Shown here piece after piece: positions 11,651 to 64,000 of a stretch of 64,000 bases of DNA. The notes under the pieces are model-generated. The model had not been told where the DNA came from and searched no databases. It saw only the letters and a list, made by a program, of their open reading frames with translations. Every line of letters starts with the position of its first letter. Within the stretch, counting starts at the first letter, position 1. A program made the position numbers and the translations under genes. The DNA is taken from NCBI GenBank assembly GCA_963556495.2, contig OY747716.1, positions 29,916,818 to 29,980,817 of the forward strand, given 5' to 3'. This DNA is from Valencia hispanica. Taxonomy: Eukaryota > Chordata > Actinopteri > Cyprinodontiformes > Valenciidae.

Positions 11651-14150
11651 AGTATGATCCTATATGTAGATGATGCTAGATATTAAATCATTCATCATTC
11701 TTGTTAAAATAGAACATTTCTGCGAGCGGCATTTGAGTGTCCGTTTCCTTTGAATGGATGAAAGAACATAACTCAAGTCAGAATCTGCTTCATCTCTATG
11801 CTGATTGGTCTCAGCAACTCATCAGTGCTGTAGCATGCCAGTATAGACATATTTTGGCTTCTTTTGCACCAGCCCTGCAAACCATGCATGGTAAGTTTTC
11901 CTCCAAATCTAAAAAACAATTTTACTGACACACAGGAGATTATCCAGCGCTGATGCCTTCCAATGTGCAAGCAAAGAATCTGCTGAAATCCTACCCACGG
12001 GTCCTTCCACTGCTTTTGAAATTGCTGAAAAGACCCATGGGACTTCAACTATCTTACCTACAGAGGTACTTATAAATATATCTGCAGTCTTAATGCCTAA
12101 AACGCCTTAATTATACAATCAAAGCTAGCAACTCTGTCTTTGTTTATCCATTTACTGCTTTGATTATGATTATCATGGAAGCTTGAGGCCTGATGGTACC
12201 CACTTTCCAGAGCCTTTTCATTTAGAAGTTCACTTTAGCCTAACAATTGCTTTTTATATGGGATCCAATGGTTTAACACTGGAAATTGTGAATAAAATGC
12301 GGATAGTAAAATTAAAGGACGACTCTTAGTCTGTACAAGCTGTAAGATTAGCCTGTTGAAGACACTATTGGTGTAATTTTCATTTCACCTAGAAATGTTC
12401 ACTGGCATCAAGCAGACACATGGGTGATGATTTCCAATCCATGACTTTACAAAATACAGTACATAAAGCTTTTAAAAAGCAAACTGGAAAAAAAGAAAGT
12501 CTAATTGGGTTGAGGACAACACATGAGGCACACGAATCGAGCTGATCAGCTGGGATTAGATGACATTATGGCCAATTAGCAATATTTGCCAGCTTTGAAG
12601 AGATTCTAAAGCATTTCAGTTGCAGTTGCTTCACTTATGTATTTAAGCCAGAGTTGGACTCTGATGGCGCCTGGGCCATGATGAAAATAATTATTTTCAG
12701 AATTAATGTGTGCGAATCTGTTCATATTCACTTTTAAATATTCTCTACAGGCCGATTTCCATGCCAAAATGAACAAATGCCACATTCTAGTTTTACTACC
12801 TTAAACATGCTGTCCGAAATGATCTCAACAACATCCATCTTTATGAATGCTCAGCAATGGGGAGACTTTTCCTACGTCCTCCCTCTGGTGCCGACTGGAA
12901 TCATGGTGATGGTGTAGGCTGTACTGCAGGAGCATGGTGGGGGAAACTGGTAGGACTGGCTCATCCTGATTCTGTCTGCCTGTCGATCATCTTTGGCAGA
13001 AGTAGCAGGAAAGGTGAAGCATTCTGCAGGAAACGTTGCTGAGACTTGAAAATCATCCTAAAGACGAGCACTGATCAAAGCTAGTTTTCATAGCTTTGAA
13101 GAACCTTTGATGAAATTTGGCCATTCTAGTCTTTCAGACATCTTACTTCAGAATAAAACTAAGAATATTAAAAACATGCAAATAAAGAGGAAAAGACAAA
13201 TGAGGAAATGTACTCATCCATCCACCCGTCTTCCACTTTCCACCCCAGACATCCCTCTCCTCAGCAACTTCCTCCAGCTCATTCTGTGGAATCCCAAGGC
13301 GTTCCCAGGCCAGACGAGGTACATCGTTCCTCTAGCAAGTTCTGGGTCTTCCCCAGGGTCTACATGCAGGGGAATGTGCCCAGAGAACCTCCAAAGGGAA
13401 ACATCCAGAAAACATCTAGATCAGATGCCCGAACCATCTTAACTGACTCCTTTCGATGCAGAGAAGCAGCATCTCTACGTTGACCTCCTCACCCCGTCTT
13501 TAAGGATGAGTCCAGCCACCCTCTGAAGGAAGCTGCTTGTATCCAGGATGAGAAAATGTACTGAGATGACTAATCAGATGTCTCAATAAGCATGTTCCTG
13601 TAGAAGATTTTTTGGAAAGTTCACTTATTAAATTACAACCTTAAGACAAATTGCAGAGCAAAAAAAAGAACTGGATCTCAGATTTGCAGTGTTTTTTTTT
13701 TAAGGATGTAGCCATTCTCCAAGGAGGCAAAGTTACTGTCCCACTAGAAAGGAAAGAAAGCCAGAGGTTCGACTGTTTTCATCAGAAAATTCATGCAGAT
13801 ATCTTCCAAGACACCGGTGGCAGTTTCCCCATCAGTCAGGAGGGGTCAGAAAGAGCTGCTTCCTGCACCCTCCAGCAGCCTAAGGGCCAGGCCTGTTAAG
13901 CACTGTTTCTTTGCCAGATAAACGGTGGCAAACACCAGGTCATGGTTCCACTCAGCAGCTGGTGCCAGTACAAGGAGTCTGGTGGCCACGTCAGCTGCAG
14001 GGTGGTGATAGCACAGCGCCAGGCACAGGGAATTAAGGCAGTAAAACTTTTTAAAGTTTAATTAAAAAGGAAAAATACTTTTTTTTTAATTTTGAGATTC
14101 AATTCTCTGAATCTTTTAATCTGAACATTTAACCTTCTTTCATTGTGCAG
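11651..14150 (+). other. Region 3' of CSPP1 with exon-like open blocks and a decayed repeat
   Basis: No known gene. Two exon-like blocks are bounded by splice-like sites: 11936-12065 (after ACACAG, before GTACTT; one frame reads SADAFQCASKESAEIL, Ser/Glu rich) and 12751-12916 (after TCTACAG; frame RFPCQNEQMPHSSF to a TAG). Their phases do not join each other or the last CSPP1 exon, which stops at 11650. Either they are remnants of the lost CSPP1 tail, exons of an isoform, or chance. 13200-13560 is a repeat (listed apart). 13640-14100 holds no recognised feature. Confidence 0.35.
13200..13560 (+). repeat. Decayed interspersed repeat, probably retrotransposon-derived
   Basis: The text GGCGTTCCCAGGCCAGACGA, then GGGTCTTCCCCAGGG, then GACTCCTTTCGATGCAG, is a degraded form of a sequence I know as very common in teleost genomes, where it reads GAGGCGTTCCCAGGCCAGCC and GGCTCCTTTCGATGTGG. 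I cannot name the family with certainty; a non-LTR (LINE) origin is my guess. Confidence 0.5.
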
Positions 14151-14349
14151 CCCCACAAAACGTAAGGACAAGTGCATGAACTCTGAAGATCAAATGAAGT
14201 CTATCTCTGTGCTCGGTTTGGAGGACTCCGGTTTCTACAGAACCCTGGCTGCAGCGCGGTTCGGATCCTGGAAAAACAAACCTCTCTATGTGGATACAGG
14301 TTGGATGCTTCACCCTGGCAGAAACGCCACATCATCTAGTTCCCAGTGA
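14151..14349 (+). CDS. Possible 3' terminal exon, gene of origin unclear
   Basis: After a good acceptor (CATTGTGCAG) a frame of 66 codons runs SPTKRKDKCMNSEDQMKS through GFYRTLAAARFGSWKNK to a TGA at 14347. It enters in phase 2. The local base use is less AT-rich than the flanks and the frame looks protein-like. It has the orientation of CSPP1 and lies before the convergent ARFGEF1 end, so an alternative CSPP1 3' exon is the simplest idea, but I do not recognise the sequence from any CSPP1 protein. ATTAAA at 14532 could be its poly(A) signal. Confidence 0.35.
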
Positions 14350-14642
14350 GCTGGACTCCACGGGGTATTTCCATTTACTGTGGCTTCCATGTTTCCATAG
14401 CTGCAGATAAGGAGACTCATGGGGACCTTTTTTAAACAAGCCCAGCAACCAGAGTCTGACTAGATAATATATGCAAGATAATTTAACCCCAACACTTCTG
14501 TATATGCTTATAGCATTTATTATACTCATGCATTAAAATATATCTTTAAACTAAATCTGAATTGTGTGGTTAACCTGACTGATTGATGATAAAACAGTTA
14601 AAACTCCTGATTCTTCATTTCAAATCAACCAAGTTCAAAAAC

Positions 14643-14648
14643 TTTATT
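14643..14648 (-). terminator. ARFGEF1 poly(A) signal
   Basis: TTTATT on the plus strand reads AATAAA on the minus strand, about 1.1 kb after the ARFGEF1 stop codon. It is the last such signal before the convergent CSPP1-side sequence. Cleavage would fall near 14625. Confidence 0.5.
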
Positions 14649-15760
14649 GACCTAAAACCTGATTAGAATGCCAGATGATGTATCGTACAGAAAGTTGTAC
14701 ATAATCTTTTGTAACATAGAAAACTTTACATTGCTGTATCATATACATTTAGTTTTCTACATCCATGAGCAGGAATGCATCCAATTTACACTTAAAGCAC
14801 GGCTAACATTTGTTGTTTTCTCTATACATATATCCTTCCCCAAATAAAAAGAAAACCCAGAAAAAAACCAAATATATTATCAAGTTTTTGATTTTGTACA
14901 GTAGAGCGATAACTAAACTCACATGAAAACAGAAAGTAGAACAGAGACTCCATAAAGTAGCTAGCATCACTTTGCTTCCTTGTCTTCCAGCTCCAGAAGT
15001 CCGGTTATCGTCTCATCTTCTGTTAAAAACTTAAGAACATATAAAATGGAAATAATTTAACCCTTCACTTTCCACAGTGATGTTTAATTACAAATCATAC
15101 CGTGTTGGACAATCTGGAGGAGGTGGTGCAGTCAAATAAATTATCACAAAAGTAAAATTTCCAGTGCATTCAAAAACAAACAAAAAAAACAAGATCAAGT
15201 GCAGCAAAAATTCCAGGAGAAAAATAAACAAAATCTAGTGTTATTATTATAAGATTATTTTACACAGTGGCAGATCTGTACAACTAGTTTCATCCAAGAG
15301 ACTAACCAATGCTAATGTTAGCCGTCTGGAGTGCAGAGAGATCATCGTCAGCCATGTGTGAGAGATAAATGTCAGGTTTCAGAGTTGCTGAGTATTTGCA
15401 TGTAGCTGAAATCAATCATTCATTCCTTTTTTTTAAACATACAGTAAGAAGCACACGTGTCGAGATTTAGATCAGAGATATGGGTACATGTCAGTTGCTG
15501 ATCAGTAGTTGTATCCAGTGGAGGCGTCGCTACACCCGGTGCAAGACATTATTGTTTGTATGATGATATGATGAGGGTAAAGAGTGTTGGGCGGGTTTTC
15601 AACCTCCAACCAATCAGGTTAAAGTGTTTGTCGTACAACAGAAGGAAGGTGGAGGGGGAAGGGGGGGGGGGGCCCTGAGGAGGCGCAGCACAACCGCACA
15701 GATCTACGGTGGGTTGGTTTGTGTAGGCGGGGGGAGGGGGGAGTTTGTGGTGCAGCATCA
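14649..15760 (-). other. arfgef1: ARFGEF1 3' untranslated region (inferred)
   Basis: Sequence from the stop codon to the AATAAA. Just after the stop it is strongly strand-biased, with a G12-like run near 15660 and G-rich blocks at 15722-15742 on the plus strand (C-rich in the mRNA). Further on it is AT-rich. No open frame is conserved. UTR status is inferred from position and the signal. Confidence 0.55.
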
Positions 15761-58324
<42,564 letters not shown>

Positions 58325-61300
58325 CTGAAAAAGAAGAAAAGAAAAAGCAGAACTTAATAATTTTGCGCCATTTTACTCAAAACTAACTTTTTTGTATCCA
58401 GGGAAAAAGACAGAGATCTGCTCCGAGATTAAACAACAGAAAGAACACATTGTGACGCTTACATTAAAGTTAGTCTTTTGTTTAAACGTCATTTAGCTGT
58501 CAAAACGTCTCATTTACAGCACGACAACAAGCAGAAAAAAAAAAAACAGAACCTTGTTAATAGATTGCCTCAGTCGCTGCACAGTGCCAAAAAATGCAAT
58601 CATTATTCACTCTGCACCGTGTCTGCGAAGCTGGGCCAACAGTACTGTTTATTTCACAGATCTTCAGGCAGGAAAGCAATTGAATGAACTCAATGAAAAA
58701 CTGTGAAAACAGATATAGAAGAGCAGAAAAAAAGAAAAGCCAAACAAGGGGATGGATAAGAGAGAGGGAAAGAGACAAAAATAGAAGGGTGATTGGTGCA
58801 AGGCATTAAAGGGGCCTTCAGTGATGGATTGTTTAAAAAGTACAGATAGAATTGGCAGCGTCCTCACAGAACTGCACCTGCCTGCAGTTGCTGGGAAAAC
58901 CTCCTTCACGCTCAATTATTTCATTGCTGCAAGGCTGAGTGTCTTTTCAGAGAACTCCATTTAGAGACAATATTTAGCTCTTAACACTCTGGAAATAAAT
59001 TAAAGCTGGAGTCAAACATTTTTTTTTACAGGAATTAACTTTGAGTTTGTGGGTCAGACATGAAAAAAAGAGGTTGGGATCTGGAACTGTGCGGGGCTCG
59101 TGCCAAATTCGTTACATACACACAGTCGTTAAGTGGAGCAGGAGAGAATCGGACGGCGACTCCTGAGTGATCTATCCATTTTTATTTTGCAATGTTAGTC
59201 ATGTGCTCTTAAATATCTCAAATAAAATAAATCTAATATATGAAGCAGCTCATCCATATCCAGATACTCTTTGAAAAATAAGTGACTAAATAATACAGCT
59301 GAAAAGAGGCTTTTCAACACACTTCATTTCTATTTTGCATTATTTTTCTTTTTTTGGTGGCGCAATTAAATTTACTCCATGCCATGGCTTTAGGTTACCA
59401 AAAGCAGTGATGTTGAAACTGTACTTTACCCATACGGCCGTTGACCACACTGGGGTTGCTTTGGCAATCACAGCATTTCAGAGGAAGCTGGCAGAGCAAC
59501 TGGGAATACATGAGACAACCCTGAGCCGAGCCAAGTAAGCTGGGTGGGTGGGATGAAGTCATCGGTATGAAACTTCCATACAAAGTTCCTGAACCGGACG
59601 ACATCGTCTCATCTGCAGAAATAGCTGCTTTTCCTGTTGTTGGGACCGCGATTGTGCATTTTGATGATGTCATCAAGGAGGATAAATACTTATGTTCAAT
59701 GATCATCTTTACACTATGTATTGCAAGTTTAAAATGAGTTGTTTTCCATTTAACAGAAAAGAAATCTGTTGAACTTGAGGCATTTTTATTTCAAATATGT
59801 GCAGCTTTATTTATGTGCGACATAAAGTTTATAATTAACCAGGAAATCAGACAATTTTTGAACTATTTGAATATTTTTTAATGCATTTTGCACAATAAAT
59901 GTTCTTTAAATTGCATTCTAAACTTTTTTGAAGTTAAGTTGTAATGTGAGAATTTTCATAAACACTCATTTTGACAGACATAAAGAAGGAAAAGAATATA
60001 TCGCAATAGATATAGTTTAGATTATATCGCAATATAGATTTGAGACCTTATCGCCCAGCCTTAGTTGATAGGAAATATTTTTATTAAATCAATATGCAAA
60101 TTATCCGTGATGCACTAATACTTTTGACCAACATTGTGACATGGTGGCCCACTTCCGCACACAATTCTAATGAATAACATGGTTAAGAACAGACTATAAG
60201 CGCCTTTACTAGTCGTATACGTGTTGTTGCACGTTCTACCTCATTTAAGAGCTTCTCCAACTCAGATTCCATTAAGTTGCTCTTCTTTTTAATGTAGAGA
60301 AGATTTCTGATCATTAAGAGGTTCAGAATGCAGAGGATATTTACATTTATTTACATTTTCAAATGGAAGCAGGTTGGGAGAGGTGTCTGATATTAAATCA
60401 CATGCACTCGATACAACATGGATTCAGAAGTTCATTAGAAATGCGCTTGTAATAATACGTCAGTAATAATTAATAAAATCAGGCTATTTTGAATATAGAC
60501 TTAACCAGAAGAAACCCCGCCAGTGTGTTTATACATAAGTCCTTCCCTTATGGCACTGATAAAAGGCATATACACCCAAGTTTCTGACATATTTAAAACC
60601 TTTGACTGATAAACCTAAGAATATTTTGCCCTGAACATTTACTGCTTCTAAGGCAAGAGAAGAAAGCACTAGAACCAAAACAAATGACTTCCTCTAAACC
60701 TGACAGACTAATTGAGTCCATGTTTATGAGGCTTAATGGAGACAAACAAGAACAGTGAGATGAGAGATACAAATGGGCAGATGAAGACATTTTAAAACGG
60801 ATGCGTTAAATCATAACAGGCACAGCAAAAACAACATCACATTACTGCTGCAGCACAGGTGGCTGCTAGAGGAAATTAGAAAAGTAAAATGCATCTGTAT
60901 TTTTTATCGAATACCAAATGGTTATGCAGAGTTGTTTTGGTTGCAAGGTGTAGTACGTTTCATTCTTGGTGTTGCTGAGGACATAGATTTAGTTTTGGTG
61001 ATTAAGAGCAACCATAATTAAGTTCCTCCAGTAATGCAATATATGCTGCCAAAGTTCATATGCGGGACACACTGTGATGAGCAAGGGAAGCAGTACTCTG
61101 CTAAGAAAGTACACATAAGAGGTATGTTATGTTAACATGTACTATATAGAACATTGGAGATTAATCTGCATGGACCCCTGCTCTGTCCATCTTAAATACT
61201 CAAGCAAAAGTTTCAAGTTATTGGAGAAAAAGGTGAAACTTTACAAAAGTCTGAAGCAAAACCAGTCGTTCTCTAGGCAAGGCCACTTTATTTGTATAGC

Positions 61301-62594
61301 ACAAATTCAACAATAAGGCAATTCAAGGTGCTTTACATCATTAGGGGATAAAATAACAGCAGCATTAAACCAACAATAAATGCATAAAACACTGGATCTG
61401 GAAGTTTGTTCCGGATAAAGGGAGCATAGAAACTGAAATCTGCTTCTCCAGGTTTGGTTTGAATTCTAGGGATGATTAGGAGACTAGAGTTGGAAAACCC
61501 AAGTGGTATTGGGGGGTTGGTTTAGTGACAACAGAAGCAGTTAGCTTAACTCTAACATGACAACATCTACCCAATTCTCTTCACTTAGATCTTTATGACT
61601 GCGGTCTTCTCCAGTTAAAACGTTGACCAATCATAAGCTAGTCATAACCAAAATAATAAAAAAAAACTTGAAAAGCACTCAGAGAGCTCAGACCTCCACC
61701 AGGGCCACTGATCCACCCTCCTCCCATCCCCATGTTTTCTAATTCTAACTTTTGGTACTTTTCCAATAAAATGTATTTTAATGAGACGCATGGCTGTGTT
61801 TGTGCCGTCACTGTGCTCTTCCAGCAGAGAGTGGAGATTTGCGCTGGGGCATTAATTTGCTGTGCATATGCTCCGACCATAGTGGGGGTGCTGCGCGAGA
61901 GGAGCCGCTTGTGGCTCTCTGAGACGGGAGGGGAGTCCATGATGGCACCGCTGGTTGGTGGATGGATACCCGCTTCATGTCGGATCATTCCCAAAATATA
62001 ATCAGTTTATCCTGGTCACATTGTGGAAATTTCCTGAAAATGTAATCACAAGCCGTCCGTAACTTTGAGTTATCTTGCTAACAGACAAAGATGGGCACAA
62101 AAACATATAGACTACCTCCTGGCGGAGGTAAAAAACCTGTCCCTTTAATGACAAGTCCAGAATGTCTGAGATGAGTTTTATTCTTCATCAGTTATTTAGT
62201 ACACCAACAGGTCGATTGAATGACTAAACAAATCTTCCACAATGTTGTCAGACTTGACGACAAAGACATAAAAACTGAGAGAATGACAAATTAAATTAAC
62301 CTTGACAAGCATCAATTACAAAAAAAGCCATATTTTGTTTGGTTACATCATTTCTTTTCATAGCCCAACTTTAGAACTTAATTTCCAAGAATTGGAAATT
62401 TAAAGGAAGGCAAAAGAACATCAGCTATCTGTCTGATTTAGTCATGAAAACCTGTAAATATTAAAACAAACAAAAAATGATTGCTTGGTATTGCTGTGAG
62501 TTGGATTATGGCTATCAAGTATCAAGCTATAACCAAGGTGTTAAAGCGTAGTTATAAAACCACCAACATCATCATAAATCCATCAACCACGATC

Positions 62595-62690
62595 ATCATC
62601 ATAGTTTTAATTCTGTAAACCACTTTGAGTTGCAATTTTTGTATGAAAAGTGCTTTATAAATAAAGTTTGATAGATAGATAGATACAAAG
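62595..62690 (+). repeat. Retroposon 3' tail with GATA run, copy 1
   Basis: CTGTAAACCACTTTGAGTTG, then GTGCTTTATAAATAAAGTTTG followed by GATAGATAGATA. This wording is the usual 3' tail of fish SINE/LINE retroposons ending in a simple repeat. An inverted copy is at 63684-63775. Confidence 0.6.
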
Positions 62691-63683
62691 AAATACAACA
62701 GAAAGTGCCAAGAGACCAGCTGTATGGAGCAGAGAGTTGGAAGAGGATGACCGTCCCCCACCCGTTGCCATCCATCTGGCAAAAAAAGAGGTTCCAATCA
62801 TTTTACTTCTTGTAAAAGAACAACAGATTCTGCTTTTGGCAAGCATTTCTGATTGTGAATAACAAGAACCCTATTAGATAATGCTGGAGGCTTGACCCGA
62901 GCAGACAGCCCACTTATTAACCAGCTCACATCAGACTTGTGTTACTCTACAACAAGCAGGACATCAGAAAGGTAATATACTTTGAGCAATAAACATGCTT
63001 ACATGAAAACCAAAGTATTGTTAAAGGTCTCATTTACTTGTTTTTTAAATAAATTAGCTGTGGTCGCTAGTATAAATGAATGCCTTATGAGGCATGTTTC
63101 AGGAGGTTGCAGATTGTTGGAGGAGTGGGTGGGGGGAAACGATAGGATTACAAGTCTGACTCATTATTATTCACGATATGCAAACGTCTCACCTCTGACT
63201 GGCTAATAGCAAAACAACTCTCACGCAGCTTTCAAACAAATCACTACCTAAACTTACAGCGCTGGTCGAAATCCGAGACTAATTCCAACAGTTTCTACCC
63301 CAGCTCCTCTTTATCTGGTAAAAATGCAAGCCAATGTAGGAAAGACCATGAATAGGCTACATATTTTCTCTGTAACGTAGAACAGACTGGCTTTTTCTGA
63401 CTCGCTCATTTTCCCGTCTATGTGCTCTCTACGGCTAGTGCAGACAATGTGGGTTGAAGAAAATGTTCACGTGCAAAGTGACTGATCGTATATATAAAAA
63501 AATTTATTAAATGGTTTCTCACTAAACAAGACCTTTAAACTCTTCTTTCTTGTCTAATGTATAAAACTTACAGTACACCAATCTTGTGAAACAATAGCAT
63601 TTGCTGCTTTTCTGTATCAAATAGAAAGCAGTTAGCTCGTGTTATACATTTTTTGTATAATTACCAGGAGAGCAAGGTCTTTT

Positions 63684-63775
63684 TCAATCAATCAAACTTT
63701 ATTTATAAAGCGCTTTTCATTCAAACATTGCAACTCAGAATGCTTTACAGAACAAAATGGTGCAACATAAACCAC
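63684..63775 (-). repeat. Retroposon 3' tail, copy 2, inverted
   Basis: Plus strand TCAATCAATCAAACTTTATT then TATAAAGCGCTTTTCATTC, the reverse complement of the tail at 62595-62690 with GATT in place of GATA as the terminal repeat. It continues with GCAACTCAGAATGCTTTACA. Confidence 0.6.
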
Positions 63776-64000
63776 ATTCCCATCCCTCCCCCACAGATTT
63801 AAAAGCATGATCACAATTATACGAGCGACACGTCAATAGAAAAACCTTTTAGAGCTCCTCGATGTACGAGTGCAGCCATTAAACCTTGAATCCTGTCATC
63901 AGTTCGTTGCTTTACTATACATTCCTATTTTGCCCCGACTTTGACCCAGATTCTAACATTAGATGGTAGTGAGACATTAAAAGGAGTGCAAACGTCAGCG

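Larger units (their letters stand above)
58325..64000 (-). other. arfgef1: ARFGEF1 intron 1, partial, with repeat tails
   Basis: I searched the minus strand for exon 1 (MYEGKKTKNM-like) and did not find it. Repeat pieces: about 59985-60063 (ATATCGCAATATAGATTTG, then TTATCGCCCAGCC), about 61268-61400 (CACTTTATTTGTATAGCAC, CAAGGTGCTTTACATC) and two inverted tails listed apart. A frame at 59567-59737 is open for 56 codons but not recognised. The rest is AT-rich intron. Confidence 0.55.

Noticed and set aside
61638..61994. 118-codon minus-strand frame in ARFGEF1 intron 1
   Set aside because: No recognised family or splice context; contains low-complexity Gly-rich part. Possibly an old repeat, but not supported as a gene.

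Overview
The window is nuclear DNA of a vertebrate, most likely a teleost fish. Three intron-rich genes lie in the order COPS5 (minus, partial), CSPP1 (plus), ARFGEF1 (minus, nearly complete), the same neighbourhood known from human chromosome 8q13. The introns are AT-rich and hold typical fish repeats: Tc1/mariner elements, hAT-type MITEs, tRNA-like SINEs and LINE-like tails. No bacterial, viral or organellar genes were seen. The species cannot be fixed from the sequence alone.

Layout. Positions 1-2068 hold the first two coding exons of COPS5 (CSN5, the COP9 signalosome isopeptidase); the rest lies off the left edge. Positions 2069-3226 are a shared divergent promoter region with a 146-bp GATA-type microsatellite and a perfect RFX X-box on the CSPP1 side. 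Positions 3227-11650 hold about 21 coding exons of CSPP1, a centrosome and ciliary axoneme protein, including a tandemly duplicated in-frame exon. Positions 11651-14625 hold ambiguous exon-like blocks and a decayed repeat; CSPP1 and ARFGEF1 converge there.

Positions 15761-58324 carry 38 coding exons of ARFGEF1 (BIG1, the brefeldin A-inhibited ARF exchange factor). Phases agree at every junction. The exons encode about 1,878 residues: DCB, acidic linker, HUS, Sec7 with the catalytic glutamate in PGEAQ, and the HDS tail. Exon 1 with the start codon is not in the window, so 58325-64000 is intron 1.

Mobile DNA: a 1,460-bp Tc1 element with good inverted ends but a transposase broken exactly at the catalytic glutamate (45982-47441); a 1,159-bp mariner-like element (48749-49907) with two further partial copies; a hAT MITE with a perfect 8-bp target duplication (54424-54613); a hAT dimerisation-domain fragment (31540-31735); and about eight decayed Tc1 fossils in introns.

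The genes are housekeeping or ciliary and do not form one pathway. No new multi-gene system was found. The most notable points are the CSPP1 exon duplication, the X-box, and a CRE plus TATA pair inside ARFGEF1 intron 1. Exon limits were placed by eye from splice sites, reading phase and recalled family sequence; no alignment was run.
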